A stretch of DNA of 64,000 nt from Janthinobacterium rivuli (GCF_009208735.1 NZ_WFLJ01000022.1:56807-120806); one strand, 5' to 3'. Numbered from the stretch's first letter, positions 26,181 to 36,189 are shown. Made by a program: numbers and translations. Notes: a model not told the origin generated them from the sequence alone.

Positions 26181-27242
26181 TTAACCGAGCCGTGCCAACG
26201 CCTGGCGCGCCAGTTGCAGCTGCTGCAGATAATAGCGGTGCAGCATGGCCGGATCGCTGAGGTCGCGCCCCAGTACCAGGCGCAGCTCGCTGACAGGGCA
26301 ATCGGCGGCTTGGGTCTGCACCTGGCTTTGTACCTGCAGCCCCAACTGGCGGGCCAGCTGGCGCGCCGCCTGCTCCTGCGCGGGCCGGTATTCGACGCGC
26401 GTGCGCGTCACCTGGAAGCGGGTTTCATTGGCCAGGCGCACCACCTGCACGGGGGCAGCGGCCAGGCTGCGCGCCAGCGCGGCGGCCAGGCCAGGCACGC
26501 CGTTGCCGTTCACAATTTCCAGGCGCGGACGAGGCACGGCAGCGGCCGGCATGGAGCGCGCCGCCACGGCCGCGGCAGCCGGCACGCGCTGCAAGCGGGC
26601 CATGCCGTCGCTCTGCGTGATCTCGATGCGCGCCATGGCGGGCACATCCTGCTGCGGCAGGGCCGCGGGCACAGTCTGCGGCGGCGCCTCGTTGCGCAAG
26701 ACGGCCAGGTCGCGCCGCAGGTCGTGTTCCTGCAGGCTCTGCGCCTGGCGCCGCATGACGGCCGCGCGCGCGTGCTGTCCCAGCCGTTCGAGCACTTGCG
26801 CCAGGTGCCGCCAGGCCAGCGCATTGAGCGGATCGAGCAGACACGCCTGTTCCAGCGCGGACAAGGCTTGCGCATCGCGCCCGCTCAAGGCATAGGCATG
26901 ACCGAGATTGCTGAACAGATATGCCTGCCCCGGCTGCGGCGGGCCGGCCTCCTGCGTCAGGGCCAGCCACTGGGCGATCGCCGCGTCATGTTCGCCACGC
27001 TGCGCGTGCAGCACGGCCAGGCCGTTGCGCGCGTTCACGTGGCGCGGCGCGGTGCGCAGAGCTTGCTCATAGGCCGCTTGCGCGGCGGGCAGGTCGCCCC
27101 GCTCGAAATGCTGGCGCCCCGCCACGTAGGCGGCATCGGCGTCGGGCCACGCCGGCACCGGCGCGTGGGCCGGCTGCGTGGTACAGGCGGCCAGGCCCAG
27201 GCAGGCGCAGGCGGCTGCCAGGCGGGAAATCGTCAAGCGCAT
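26181..27242 (-). CDS. TadD-type TPR lipoprotein with C-terminal LytR_C domain
   Basis: TPR proteins at this position in Tad loci (TadD) help place the outer-membrane secretin. The 353-residue protein has a lipobox (LGLAAC, Cys about 20), tetratricopeptide repeats (about residues 35-185, with HFERGDLPAAQAAYEQAL and NARNGLAVLHAQRGEHDAA), and a C-terminal LytR_C-type domain starting at LEIVNGNGVPGLA. The fusion of TPR and LytR_C is what sets it apart from short TadD proteins. ATG 27242 gives the lipoprotein start. It is the last gene of the Tad operon, 11 bp after tadC. Confidence 0.85.
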   Translation of the reverse strand: MRLTISRLAAACACLGLAACTTQPAHAPVPAWPDADAAYVAGRQHFERGDLPAAQAAYEQALRTAPRHVNARNGLAVLHAQRGEHDAAIAQWLALTQEAGPPQPGQAYLFSNLGHAYALSGRDAQALSALEQACLLDPLNALAWRHLAQVLERLGQHARAAVMRRQAQSLQEHDLRRDLAVLRNEAPPQTVPAALPQQDVPAMARIEITQSDGMARLQRVPAAAAVAARSMPAAAVPRPRLEIVNGNGVPGLAAALARSLAAAPVQVVRLANETRFQVTRTRVEYRPAQEQAARQLARQLGLQVQSQVQTQAADCPVSELRLVLGRDLSDPAMLHRYYLQQLQLARQALARLG

Positions 27243-27253
27243 GGTGACTCCTT

Positions 27254-28192
27254 TCAGCGACTGGCCATGGCCGGCACGAGCACGCGATAGACTTCGATCA
27301 CGGCCGGCCCCATGAGCACCAGCATGAGGGTGGGAAAGACGCAAAAGATCAGCGGGAACAGCAATTTCAGGGCAATCTTCGCTGCCGCCTCCTCGGCCAG
27401 CAGGCTGCGCTTGCCGCGCAGGTTTTCCGAATGCACGCGCAGCGAATCGCCCATGCTGGTGCCGAAGCGTTCCGATTGAATCAGCATGGCGACGAGGGTG
27501 TCGACATCTTCCACACCGCTGCGCAGGGCCAGGTTGCGCAGCGCCTTTTCCTTGGAAAAGCCGGCGCGCATTTCCATCAGCACTAGTTGCAATTCCTGCG
27601 CCAGCACCACGCTCTTGATATGGATTTCACCCGACACCTTCACCAGCGCGCGCTCCAGGCTCAAGCCCGCTTCCACGCACACGGTCAGCAAGTCGAGCGC
27701 GTCGGGGATGTTTTCGAAGATGTCGCGCTGGCGCCGCTTGGCCGTGCTGACCAGCACCAGGTTCGGCAGGTAATAGCCGACGGTGGCGCTGACGCACAGC
27801 AGCAACAGCAGCACGCTGCGCAACTGCGCCGCCATGGCGCTGGCCGCATACAGGCCCAGCACGGTGGGAAACAGCAGGGCCAGCACGGTCTTCGCCGCAA
27901 AGTACAGGGCCGGCGCGCTGGCTTGCCGCCAGCCCGCGTTCATGAAGCGCGTGCGCAGCGGCGAGCGTTCCCAGCCCTCTTCCGGCAGCGACAGCTTGCT
28001 GAACGGCTGCGCCACGCGCGCCACGCGCTCCACCCAGCCCGTGTCGGACACCGCCTCACTGGCGGCCGGCGCCATGGCACCGAACAGGCGCTGGCGCAAG
28101 GCGCCGGGAAAGAAAATCAGCCACGCCAGCAGGGCCAGCGCCACCACCACGGCGAAAACGATCAACAGGAACAACAGTTGCGGGCCAGTCAT
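27254..28192 (-). CDS. tadC: Tad pilus inner-membrane platform protein TadC
   Basis: TadC and TadB are paralogous GspF-type platform proteins for Flp pilus assembly. The 312-residue protein has membrane segments near residues 4-28, around 115-165, and two at the C-terminus (LLFPLIFCVFPTLMLVLMGP), with the conserved cytoplasmic stretch DALDLLTVCVEAGLSLERAL. ATG 28192 follows a GGAGGAAA ribosome site. The 119-bp gap from tadB is unusually wide for this operon and may hold a secondary promoter. Confidence 0.93.
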   Translation of the reverse strand: MTGPQLLFLLIVFAVVVALALLAWLIFFPGALRQRLFGAMAPAASEAVSDTGWVERVARVAQPFSKLSLPEEGWERSPLRTRFMNAGWRQASAPALYFAAKTVLALLFPTVLGLYAASAMAAQLRSVLLLLLCVSATVGYYLPNLVLVSTAKRRQRDIFENIPDALDLLTVCVEAGLSLERALVKVSGEIHIKSVVLAQELQLVLMEMRAGFSKEKALRNLALRSGVEDVDTLVAMLIQSERFGTSMGDSLRVHSENLRGKRSLLAEEAAAKIALKLLFPLIFCVFPTLMLVLMGPAVIEVYRVLVPAMASR

Positions 28193-28311
28193 GGCATTTC
28201 CTCCGATTGATCGACTGACAAAACGTTCAGGGCTAGGCGTGTCGCCGAAGGCAATACGACAGTACGACAAGGCGACGCAACAACGCCATGGACTTTTTTT
28301 CAGGCGATCTC

Positions 28312-29289
28312 TTAGATGCGGATGCGGATGACGTTGCGCATCCAGACAACGCCCAGCGCCACCTTGCCGGCCGCGTACCACAGCAATTTGATGCCGCTGG
28401 GATCGGTCCACAGCAGGCGGATGTATTGCGGGTTGACCAGCGCCATGACGCCGATCATCACCACCGGCATCAGTCCCAGTACCCAGGCCGACATGCGCCC
28501 CTCGGCCGACAGCACGCGCACCTGCCCCAGCAATTTCAAGCGGGCGCGGATGATGCGCGCGATGCTGACCAGCACTTCGGCCAGGTTCCCGCCCGATTCG
28601 CGCTGCACCAGCACGGCGATGACGAGATAGCGCAAGTCCGTCAGCGGAATGCGCGCGGCCAGGTTTTGCAGCGCCTCGTTCATCGGCACGCCGTAGTTGA
28701 TCTCTTCGTGCGCCATCTTGAATTCGCCGCTGATCGGCTCATTGAGTTCGTCGCCTACCATCTGCAGCACATTCGAAAACGAGTGCCCGGCGCGCAGCGC
28801 GCGGGCCAGGAAATCGGCCGCTTCCGGCAGTTGCGCCTCGATCTTTTTCAGCCGCGCCGCGCGCGCCCGCAGCACCACCATCCATGGTCCGCCGCCCGCC
28901 ACGCCCAGCAGCAGCAAGGCGCCCGGCAGCGGCAGCGGCCAGATGGCCAGCCACAGCAGCCCCGCCAGCAGCAGGCCGCCCGCGCCGCCCAGGAATTGCG
29001 CCACCGACCACGACAAGCCCGATTGCAGCAGCAGGTGGTCGAGCTTTGCCGCCTGCGGCGCGCGCCGCAGCCAGCGTTCCAGGCCGGGCGACCGCGCATA
29101 GCGGCGCTGCTTGAGGATGGAAACCCGCTCGCCGCCCGCCTCGCCGCGCGCCGCCATCAGCCGCAGGCGCCGGTTGATGCGCCGCGCCGCGCTGCCGTGC
29201 GTGCCCGCCCACCACAGCCAGGCGCCTTCCACCATCAGGATGCAGGCGGCAAACAGCAGCACGGCAAAGCCGTAGAAGACCAGGTCCAT
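28312..29289 (-). CDS. tadB: Tad pilus inner-membrane platform protein TadB
   Basis: TadB forms the inner-membrane platform with TadC. The 325-residue protein has an N-terminal membrane segment (LVFYGFAVLLFAACILMVEG), two central segments (about 105-145) and C-terminal segments, plus the GspF-like stretch LPEAADFLARALRAGHSF and RESGGNLAEVL. ATG 29289 lies 11 bp after the tadA stop. The assignment rests on family pattern and on the tadA-tadB-tadC order. Confidence 0.93.
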   Translation of the reverse strand: MDLVFYGFAVLLFAACILMVEGAWLWWAGTHGSAARRINRRLRLMAARGEAGGERVSILKQRRYARSPGLERWLRRAPQAAKLDHLLLQSGLSWSVAQFLGGAGGLLLAGLLWLAIWPLPLPGALLLLGVAGGGPWMVVLRARAARLKKIEAQLPEAADFLARALRAGHSFSNVLQMVGDELNEPISGEFKMAHEEINYGVPMNEALQNLAARIPLTDLRYLVIAVLVQRESGGNLAEVLVSIARIIRARLKLLGQVRVLSAEGRMSAWVLGLMPVVMIGVMALVNPQYIRLLWTDPSGIKLLWYAAGKVALGVVWMRNVIRIRI

Positions 29290-29299
29290 GGTGCTTCCT

Positions 29300-30646
29300 T
29301 TACTCGTAAATACGATCGGGGTCGAAGACGCTATCGGGCACCGGCGCGCCGAACATGCGCAAGCGTTCCGTGAAACGGGGCCGCACGCCCGTGGCGCAAA
29401 AATGGCCCAGCACCTTGCCGTCGGCATCGACGCCCGTCTGCTCGAAGCGGAAGATTTCATGCATGGCGATGATGTCGCCCTCCATGCCCGTCACTTCCTG
29501 CAGGCTGACCAGCTTGCGCGCGCCATCCGTCAGGCGCGACACTTGCATCACCACCGTCACGGCCGAACAGATCTGCTGGCGCGTGGCGCGCGGCGTCAGG
29601 TTCACGCTGGCCATGCCGACCATGTTTTCCAGCCGCGCCAGCGCGTCGCGCGCCGTGTTCGAGTGGATGGTCGCCAGCGAACCTTCATGGCCCGTGTTCA
29701 TCGCCTGCAGCATGTCGAGCGCCTCGGCGCCGCGCACCTCGCCCAGGATGATGCGGTCGGGCCGCATGCGCAGCGCGTTGCGCACCAGCGCGCGCTGGCT
29801 CACCTCGCCCTTGCCCTCGATATTCGGCGGGCGCGTTTCCAGGCGCACCACGTGCGGCTGGCGCAGCGCCAGTTCGGCCGCATCCTCGATGGTGACGATG
29901 CGCTCGCTGCCGGGAATGAAGCCGGACAGCACGTTGAGCAGGGTCGTCTTGCCGCTGCCCGTGCCGCCCGAGATCAGGATGTTGACCTTGGCCTGCCCCA
30001 GCGCCTGCAGCACCTGCACCATGGGCGGCGTCAGGCTTTTGTAGTCGAGCAGGTTGGCGATCGTCAAAGGCTGCACGGCAAAGCGCCGGATCGACAGGAT
30101 CGGGCCATCGACGGCCAGCGGCGGAATGATGGCATTGACCCTGGAACCGTCCGGCAGGCGCGCGTCGACCATCGGGCTCGATTCATCGACCCGCCGTCCC
30201 ACGCGCGAGACGATCTTTTCGATGATCTTCATCAGGTGCGCATTGTCGTGGAAGGTCACGTCCGTCAGCTGCAGCCGCCCGCCCCGCTCCACATACACCT
30301 TGTCGCAGGTATTGACGAGGATGTCGGACACGCTGGCATCGGCCAGCAAGGGTTCGAGCGGGCCAAAGCCCAGCATCTCGTGCTGGATGTCGAGCACCAG
30401 GCTGTGGCGTTCGTGCTGATTCAGGACGATGCGCTCTTCCTCGATCACGCGCTGCACCAGCAGCGCCAGCTCGTGCTTGAACTGCTCCGCCGTCAGGCGT
30501 TTCAAGCGTTCCAGATCGATACGGTCGAGTATCGTCTGGTGCATGGTTTTCTTGAGTTCCTGGTAGGCGTGCAGCGCCAGCGCGCCCTGTCCATTGCTGG
30601 CGGGGCGCACCGTTTCATTCGCCGCCAGGCGTTCGCGTAAAGTCAT
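29300..30646 (-). CDS. tadA: Tad pilus assembly ATPase TadA/CpaF
   Basis: TadA is the secretion-type ATPase that drives Flp pilus assembly. The 448-residue protein has an N-terminal helical domain, [12 protein letters not shown] (about 92-103), Walker [10 protein letters not shown] (227-235), the Asp box around TIEDAAEL, Walker B ILGEVRG and the His box ATIHSNT. Three in-frame ATGs exist (30685, 30658, 30646); the last is chosen because GGGAG sits 5 nt before it. It lies between tadZ and tadB. Confidence 0.95.
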   Translation of the reverse strand: MTLRERLAANETVRPASNGQGALALHAYQELKKTMHQTILDRIDLERLKRLTAEQFKHELALLVQRVIEEERIVLNQHERHSLVLDIQHEMLGFGPLEPLLADASVSDILVNTCDKVYVERGGRLQLTDVTFHDNAHLMKIIEKIVSRVGRRVDESSPMVDARLPDGSRVNAIIPPLAVDGPILSIRRFAVQPLTIANLLDYKSLTPPMVQVLQALGQAKVNILISGGTGSGKTTLLNVLSGFIPGSERIVTIEDAAELALRQPHVVRLETRPPNIEGKGEVSQRALVRNALRMRPDRIILGEVRGAEALDMLQAMNTGHEGSLATIHSNTARDALARLENMVGMASVNLTPRATRQQICSAVTVVMQVSRLTDGARKLVSLQEVTGMEGDIIAMHEIFRFEQTGVDADGKVLGHFCATGVRPRFTERLRMFGAPVPDSVFDPDRIYE

Positions 30647-30696
30647 CTCGGCTCCCATGATGGCCCCCGGCGGGAGCCTTGACATCCATCCCCGTC

Positions 30697-31866
30697 CTAA
30701 GCTTCGCTGCGGCTGAACAAGCGGTCGAACAGGCCGCGGCTTTCCGTCACGCGGCGCGCCGTCACCAGTTCCACCAGCTCGGCCAGGCTGCGCGCCAGCA
30801 CGCTGGTGCGCGACAGCTGCAGCAGCGGGATGCCCTGGTTGACGGAATCGGTGGCGGCGATGTAATCGTTGGGCACCGTGTGCACCACTTCCGCGCCCAG
30901 CGCCTGCTCCAGGTCCGCCAGGCGCAGCCGCCCGCCCTTCTCATAACGGTTGACGATCAGTCGCAGGCGCTCGCCCGGATAGCCGAGCGAGCGGAAAATA
31001 TCGAGCAGGCGGCGCCCGTCGCGGATGTCGGGCAAGGCCAGCTGCAGCACCGGATAGATGGCGTCGGCGTTGTCGAGCGCGCGCAGCGACAGCGCATCGA
31101 TCTGGCGTCCCACGTCGAGCACGATGTAATCGTAGTGCTGGCGCGCCACGGCCAGGATGCGGTCCATGTGCTCGGGCTGCATGTCGACCTTGTGCGCCGG
31201 GTCGTCGGCCGCCGCCAGCACGCCGAAGTTCGGCGTCACGTGCACCAGGCACGAGGCGAGAAAGGCGCCATCCATGCGCGCGATCTGCGCGCAGATGTCG
31301 GACAGGGTCATGGCCGGCTTCTGGTCCGAGACGTACAGCGTGGCGTCGCCGAACTGGCCGTGCAGGTCGATCAGCAGCACCTTGCAGCCGGCCAGGCTGG
31401 CCAGCGCGTAGGAAAAATTCGTCGACAGGAAGGTGGCGCCGCTGCCGCCCTTGCATGAGATGAAGGCAAGCACCTTGCCGTCGCGCATCTGCGTCACGCC
31501 GGCCTGGATATCGACGCGGTCCATCGCCTCGTGGAAGGCCTTGTGCACCAGCGGCAGTTGCAGCACTTCGCGCATGCCGGCGCGCATGGCGCGGATCAGC
31601 ACATCCTGCTGCTGGCCGCGCGTGAGCAGCATCAGCACGGCCAGCGGATACTGGCGCGCCAGGCGTTCGAGCAAATCGGCTTCATCGGCATCGATGCCGC
31701 TGGCGTCGACGATAACCAGCTCCGGCGCCTCGGGCAACATGCGCTCGACGGCGTCGCGCAGGCCGCTGCGCCGTTCCAGCAGCCGCAGCACGGGCATACG
31801 GGCCGCGCCTTGCGCCGCGATTTCATCGTGCAAGCTGGCGTCGCGGCTAATCATCAAGGCTTTCAT
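30697..31866 (-). CDS. cpaE: Tad pilus localisation ATPase TadZ/CpaE
   Basis: TadZ/CpaE proteins are MinD/ParA-like ATPases that place the pilus machine, often at the pole. The 389-residue protein has an N-terminal atypical receiver-like domain (about 1-125, with LVIVDASGIDADEADLLERL) and a C-terminal ATPase with the deviant Walker A SCKGGSGATFL. The second Lys of the usual KGGxGKT is replaced by Ala, which is common in this family. ATG 31866 follows a GGAGGGG site. Confidence 0.9.
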   Translation of the reverse strand: MKALMISRDASLHDEIAAQGAARMPVLRLLERRSGLRDAVERMLPEAPELVIVDASGIDADEADLLERLARQYPLAVLMLLTRGQQQDVLIRAMRAGMREVLQLPLVHKAFHEAMDRVDIQAGVTQMRDGKVLAFISCKGGSGATFLSTNFSYALASLAGCKVLLIDLHGQFGDATLYVSDQKPAMTLSDICAQIARMDGAFLASCLVHVTPNFGVLAAADDPAHKVDMQPEHMDRILAVARQHYDYIVLDVGRQIDALSLRALDNADAIYPVLQLALPDIRDGRRLLDIFRSLGYPGERLRLIVNRYEKGGRLRLADLEQALGAEVVHTVPNDYIAATDSVNQGIPLLQLSRTSVLARSLAELVELVTARRVTESRGLFDRLFSRSEA

Positions 31867-31918
31867 CACCCCTCCTTCACTCTATGCGATACACTCGGCG
31901 GCGCCGACGGCCTGGCGC

Positions 31919-32527
31919 TCATGGACAAAAACCGGGATTGTCCGGATATCCCAGTGACTCGGCCACCGCCATGGTGGTCCCGCTGGGCAAACGTATGGCC
32001 GCTGCGCCGGAGGGAAACATCACCCCCAGCAGCGGCAGGACGGGCCGGTAGGGCACGGCCTCGCAGCGCGCGCCAACGCCCGGCTGGCACAGGCGCGCGC
32101 GCACGAAACGGATGCAACTGGCGCCATGCGGATCGTCCAGGCAATTGATGCGGTTGCGCTGCGGGCAGGCCGGCATCACCGTCACCGGCACTGCCGCCGG
32201 CGCGGCGCCACCAGCGCTTTCCGACAAATAATCGATGCGCACATACGCGTCGCTGATGCCGCCGCCCAGCGGCAGCGTGCCCGGCGTGGCGCGCAGCACG
32301 GCGTGCGTACGCACGGCTTGCAAGGCGCCGGCATCGCTGAAATCGGTGACGGCGGCGGCGCGCGCGGCACGCCGCGTGATTTCATGCACCATATTCCATA
32401 GATACACGGCGCGTGCCACTTCCAGCATGGCGAACAGGAACAGGAAGAACAGCAGCGCCAGCATGGCGAATTCGACGGCGAAGACGCCACCCTGGCGCTG
32501 CCGGCGGGGGCGCGAGTTAATTGACAT
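31919..32527 (-). CDS. TadE/TadF-family pseudopilin
   Basis: TadE and TadF are minor pseudopilins needed for Flp pilus formation. The 202-residue protein has a basic N-terminus, the motif GGVFAVEFAMLALLFFLFLF with the key Glu, and a periplasmic domain with five Cys. Its Cys-rich C-terminal half (CPQRNRINCLDD, CIRFVRARLC) suggests disulfides. The ATG overlaps the stop of the next pseudopilin gene by 11 bp. TadE and TadF cannot be separated safely by sequence. Confidence 0.85.
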   Translation of the reverse strand: MSINSRPRRQRQGGVFAVEFAMLALLFFLFLFAMLEVARAVYLWNMVHEITRRAARAAAVTDFSDAGALQAVRTHAVLRATPGTLPLGGGISDAYVRIDYLSESAGGAAPAAVPVTVMPACPQRNRINCLDDPHGASCIRFVRARLCQPGVGARCEAVPYRPVLPLLGVMFPSGAAAIRLPSGTTMAVAESLGYPDNPGFCP

Positions 32528-32999
32528 AGCGCACTATTGCGTTGGCACGCAAAGGGATCGGCGCCAACTGCGGCAGCCACGGGCGCGTCAGCGCGGGCAG
32601 GAAATCGACCGGCATGTCCACGGCCACCTTGACGCGCACCTGCACCGGCGCTGTCGCGAAGTTGCCGCAGGCATAGGGCTCGTCGGCATACACGCAGTCC
32701 ACGCTGACCCGGACGGTCTCCATTTGCGGCCAGCTTTCCGCCATCGCATCGACCACCATCTGCCGGGAAAACGCGACACCCTCGGTCGCCGTGCCGATGC
32801 TGCTCATCTGCGGCAGCGGCATGGTCGCCATGTGGCGCGCCGCGTCATGCACGCTTTTCTGCAGGGCCGTGTACACCAGCAGCGCGCGGCCGAACAGCAG
32901 CACGAAGGGCAGCAGTCCCATGAAAAACAGCAGGATCAGCGCCAGCTCGATGGCGGCCACACCACCCTGGCGACGCGGCGCGCGGCGCAGCGGCCTCAT
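32517..32999 (-). CDS. TadE-family pseudopilin
   Basis: The 160-residue protein has the pseudopilin start (RRQGGVAAIELALILLFFMGLLPFVLLFG) with the conserved Glu after the Gly, one membrane helix, and a small periplasmic domain with one Cys pair (CVYADEPYAC). It overlaps tadG upstream (ATGA) and the second pseudopilin downstream. It is a likely minor subunit of the Flp pilus. Confidence 0.85.
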   Translation of the reverse strand: MRPLRRAPRRQGGVAAIELALILLFFMGLLPFVLLFGRALLVYTALQKSVHDAARHMATMPLPQMSSIGTATEGVAFSRQMVVDAMAESWPQMETVRVSVDCVYADEPYACGNFATAPVQVRVKVAVDMPVDFLPALTRPWLPQLAPIPLRANAIVRYVN

Positions 33000-34423
33000 C
33001 GCAGCAGCTCCGCCGGGCCGGCCAGCGATCCCTCGCTCGCCAGGCCCGCGAATTCTGCGCTCAGCATGCCATTGCTGGCCGGCGCCGTCATGAAGAAGCG
33101 GCCGATGCCGCGCACCTGGGCCAGCACGTCGCTGCCGGCCGGCACGGGACAGGCCAGCAGGGCAATGTGCAGCAGCCGGCGCTGCGCCACGCCCGTGTTG
33201 CCGCTCGGCGCCGTCTGGAATCCCAGCGTCTGGTATGGCGGCGTGGCAGGGTAGCCGGACTTGGCGGCCGGCGCGGACGGGCTGGCCGGATACAGCTTGG
33301 GCCAGTCGCTGGTGGCAAATGGCAGGTAGCCGCCGGCCGGCTTCGGGTTACTGTACCTGGCCGCCCTGGAAAACGACCACAGCGGTCCATAGCTGCCGAT
33401 GGCGGGCGGCGCCGCGTTCGATTCCGGATCGGCCACGGACAGCAGCGGATTGCCGATGCTCAGGGCGCTGGGCGCGTCGGGCGTGTTCGTCATCCACCAG
33501 CTCGCGGCCGTATTCGGATACGCGCGGATATTCGTGTCCGGCGGCGCCGTGACGGGATGGCAGCCGCTGCCCGCATGCTCGTTGAAGCGCGCATTGAAGG
33601 CCGGCCACAGCGCGGCGGGAAAGGGCCGGTGCACATGTACCTGGGCGCTGCCGATGCGCGGATACAGCACCGTGCCGCTGCAGACAAACGGCAGCACGCT
33701 CGCTTCGCCGACCTGCTGAGGCGTCCCCAGCACGCCCGGCCGGCCCAGCGGATTGAGCACGAAATGCTCGGCCGCCGGGCCATGCGGATTGAGCTTCAAC
33801 AGGTTGTATGCCACGCCGCGGCGAAAGCCATATTCCAGCAGCTCGACGGCCGGCAGCAGCGCCGCGTTCGTGCGCGGGCTGGCCGCGCTGGCCGACAACG
33901 CGCAGATGGCCAGCGGCGTCAGGTGCAGGCTGGTGCGTCCCGCCACGGCGCGCGCGCCCGTGTCCAAGGTGCGCAGCGCCGGTGACCAGGCGCCCAGGAA
34001 CGCCGTCGCCACCCGTCCCAGCGCCGGATCATTGGCCTGCGTATCGACGCGCACGAACAGCGCCGTGGCAGGATCGGGCACGGATCCCGCCGCATGCCAC
34101 TCCCCGAGGGGTGCGTCGGGCGCGCTGGCAAAGCGGATGCTGGCGTCCGACAGGATGGCGCCCTCCATGCGGCGACGCCATACGCTGCGGTCGGCGGCAC
34201 TGCTCTTGGCTTTCGTCACGGCAGCAAGCAAGCCCTCGGGCGTGCCCACCAGTTCCGCCGCGGCCGCCAGCGCCGCGTTGTCCGCCAGGTTCTGCAATTC
34301 CGTCTTGCGGCCGACGACCTGTCCCACGTCGAGCGCCAGACCGATAAAGCCCAGCACCACGATGAGCAGGATGGAAAAGGCGATCAGCATCGCCCCGCGT
34401 TGCCCCTGGCGTCTATTTGCCAT
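32996..34423 (-). CDS. TadG-like pilus assembly protein
   Basis: TadG-type proteins are bitopic and carry a Flp pilus assembly domain at the N-terminus; their role may be in anchoring the pilus. The 475-residue protein has RRQGQRGAMLIAFSILLIVVLGFIGLALDVG, the typical start, then ELQNLADNAALAAAAEL and a long secreted Pro/Ala-rich domain without a clear von Willebrand motif. The start 34423 overlaps the lipoprotein gene by 11 bp. It belongs to the pseudopilin block of the operon. Confidence 0.82.
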   Translation of the reverse strand: MANRRQGQRGAMLIAFSILLIVVLGFIGLALDVGQVVGRKTELQNLADNAALAAAAELVGTPEGLLAAVTKAKSSAADRSVWRRRMEGAILSDASIRFASAPDAPLGEWHAAGSVPDPATALFVRVDTQANDPALGRVATAFLGAWSPALRTLDTGARAVAGRTSLHLTPLAICALSASAASPRTNAALLPAVELLEYGFRRGVAYNLLKLNPHGPAAEHFVLNPLGRPGVLGTPQQVGEASVLPFVCSGTVLYPRIGSAQVHVHRPFPAALWPAFNARFNEHAGSGCHPVTAPPDTNIRAYPNTAASWWMTNTPDAPSALSIGNPLLSVADPESNAAPPAIGSYGPLWSFSRAARYSNPKPAGGYLPFATSDWPKLYPASPSAPAAKSGYPATPPYQTLGFQTAPSGNTGVAQRRLLHIALLACPVPAGSDVLAQVRGIGRFFMTAPASNGMLSAEFAGLASEGSLAGPAELLR

Positions 34424-34715
34424 TGCCGCCTCCCAGCATGAACTGCAGCGGCTGCGGCGCCTGGCCGTTCGGTTCGACGAACGAGGCGCGATAGCGCTGC
34501 ATGACGGCGTGCGCGCTGGGGCCGTCGAGACCGTCAACCGGCGCGCGATTGGCGGCGCTGGCCGGATCGCGCACCTGCTGCGCCATGGCCAGCCGCACGG
34601 CGTCGCCGAAGCGCGGATCCAATTGCGGCGTGCTGCTGTGCGCGCAGGCGGCCAGCTGCAGCGCCAGCGCCAGCACTGGCAGGCGCCGCAGCGATGTCAG
34701 GAGCGAGTTCGGCAT
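34413..34715 (-). CDS. Small Tad-locus lipoprotein
   Basis: The 100-residue protein has a lipoprotein signal ending in LQLAAC (Cys about 24) and a short mature part with DPRFGDAVRLAMAQQV and AHAVMQRYRASF. It sits between the secretin and tadG, where many Tad loci encode a small lipoprotein or pilotin. A pilotin-like role is inferred from position only; the sequence does not name a family to me. Confidence 0.7.
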   Translation of the reverse strand: MPNSLLTSLRRLPVLALALQLAACAHSSTPQLDPRFGDAVRLAMAQQVRDPASAANRAPVDGLDGPSAHAVMQRYRASFVEPNGQAPQPLQFMLGGGNGK

Positions 34716-34731
34716 GGCGTGTCTCCCCGTC

Positions 34732-36174
34732 TCATTTCAACTCGAAACCATTGGCCGCGCGCGGCAGCGGCACGGACGGCGGTGTGCCTTCCATCTTGCC
34801 GCCCAACATCAAGTCCCTGCGCGAAGGCGGCGCCAGCTGGGCCGTCGGCAGCACGGCGTCGGCCGGCAAGGGTTTCACCAGGTGCGCGGTAATGACGAAC
34901 AACAACTCCGTGCGGTCGTGCTGGAAATCCGTGCTGCGAAACAGCGCACCGAGAATCGGCACTTCGCTGAGCCAGGGCACGCCCGTGATGTTGCTCACCT
35001 GGTTGTTCTTGATCAAGCCGCCGATGGCATAGCTCTGGCCGTCGTACAGCTGCACCGTGGTCGAAGCGCGCCGCGTGGTGATGACGGGCAAAATTGAGCG
35101 CCCGCTGACGCCGGCGGCGGAAATGCCCACCCCCTCGCGCGACAGTTCCGACACTTCCGGCGCCACCTTCAAATTGATGCGCCCGCCCGACAGCACGGTG
35201 GGGGTAAAGCGCAGGCCGACGCCATACTCGCGCTCTTCCAGGGTGATCTTGTTGTTGTCCTGGCCGACGGGAATGAATATCTTGCCGCCCGCCAAAAAAC
35301 TGCCCTCTTGCCCGCTGATCGCCATCACCGTCGGTTCGGCCAGGATGCGCACCAGGCCATCCTGTTTCTGCGCCTCGATGGTCAGCTGCTGGCGGCCATT
35401 CGACTTGCGCACGTCGAGCAAGCCATTCGCCGTGCCGCTGAGGAAATTCGACAGCAAGGTGGTGGCCCAACTGCCGGACGCGAGGCGCAGGGTGGCGCCC
35501 ACTTCCAGCCGTTCCAGCAGGGACTTCGACACTTCGGCGATCTGCACGGCCAGCATCACTTGCTGCGGCGCGCTGACGTCGAGCATGTTGATGATGCGGC
35601 TGTTCGCGGCGCCCGCGCCGCTAGCGGGCGCCGTGGCGGCGGGCGGCATGGCGGCGCCATCGGCAGGCTTGGGCAAGGCCAGCGGCACCGTAGCGCGGCG
35701 CACATAGGCGTGCGCCAGCTCGACGGCGCGCAGCACGGCGCCCGCATCCTGCACCGTGCCCGACAGCACCAGGGTGTCGGCCACGGCCGTCACGCGGATG
35801 GCTTTCTCTTCCGGCATGAGCGCCGCCAGAGTCGCTTGCAAGCCGGCCGGGTCCATGCTGACGCTGACGTTCACCACGCTGCACACGCCGCTTTTTCCCT
35901 GGATGATCATGTTGGTGCTGCCCACGTCGACGCCCACCACATATAAAGTGTCGGGCGCGACCAGCATGGCTTGCACGACGGCCGGATTGCCCACGCTGCG
36001 CTGCTGCACCGCCTCGGGCAGGCGCAGCATGCTCGACTTGCCCACCTGCAGCTGCAGGTTGCCGGGCGAGGCCGCTTCACCGCCGCAGCGCGGGCCAGGA
36101 TCGGCCGCCGCGCCGGCAAGCGGCGACAGCAGGCAGCACAGTATCAGCAAGGCGCGGTTCATGAGCGTGTCCAT
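34732..36174 (-). CDS. cpaC: Tad pilus secretin CpaC/RcpA
   Basis: CpaC/RcpA is the outer-membrane channel for the Flp pilus. The 480-residue protein has a signal peptide ending near GAAA-DPG, an N-terminal pilus-secretin domain (VGKSSMLRLPEAVQQRSVGNP), a BON-like domain (about 110-155, with IRVTAVADTLVLSGTV), and the C-terminal secretin core (QIAEVSKSLLERL, VPWLSEVPILGALF). A linker of Pro/Ala runs from about 165 to 190. Two ATGs (36174 and 36162) are possible. Confidence 0.93.
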   Translation of the reverse strand: MDTLMNRALLILCCLLSPLAGAAADPGPRCGGEAASPGNLQLQVGKSSMLRLPEAVQQRSVGNPAVVQAMLVAPDTLYVVGVDVGSTNMIIQGKSGVCSVVNVSVSMDPAGLQATLAALMPEEKAIRVTAVADTLVLSGTVQDAGAVLRAVELAHAYVRRATVPLALPKPADGAAMPPAATAPASGAGAANSRIINMLDVSAPQQVMLAVQIAEVSKSLLERLEVGATLRLASGSWATTLLSNFLSGTANGLLDVRKSNGRQQLTIEAQKQDGLVRILAEPTVMAISGQEGSFLAGGKIFIPVGQDNNKITLEEREYGVGLRFTPTVLSGGRINLKVAPEVSELSREGVGISAAGVSGRSILPVITTRRASTTVQLYDGQSYAIGGLIKNNQVSNITGVPWLSEVPILGALFRSTDFQHDRTELLFVITAHLVKPLPADAVLPTAQLAPPSRRDLMLGGKMEGTPPSVPLPRAANGFELK

Positions 36175-36189
36175 GGTTGAGCAAGCCAG

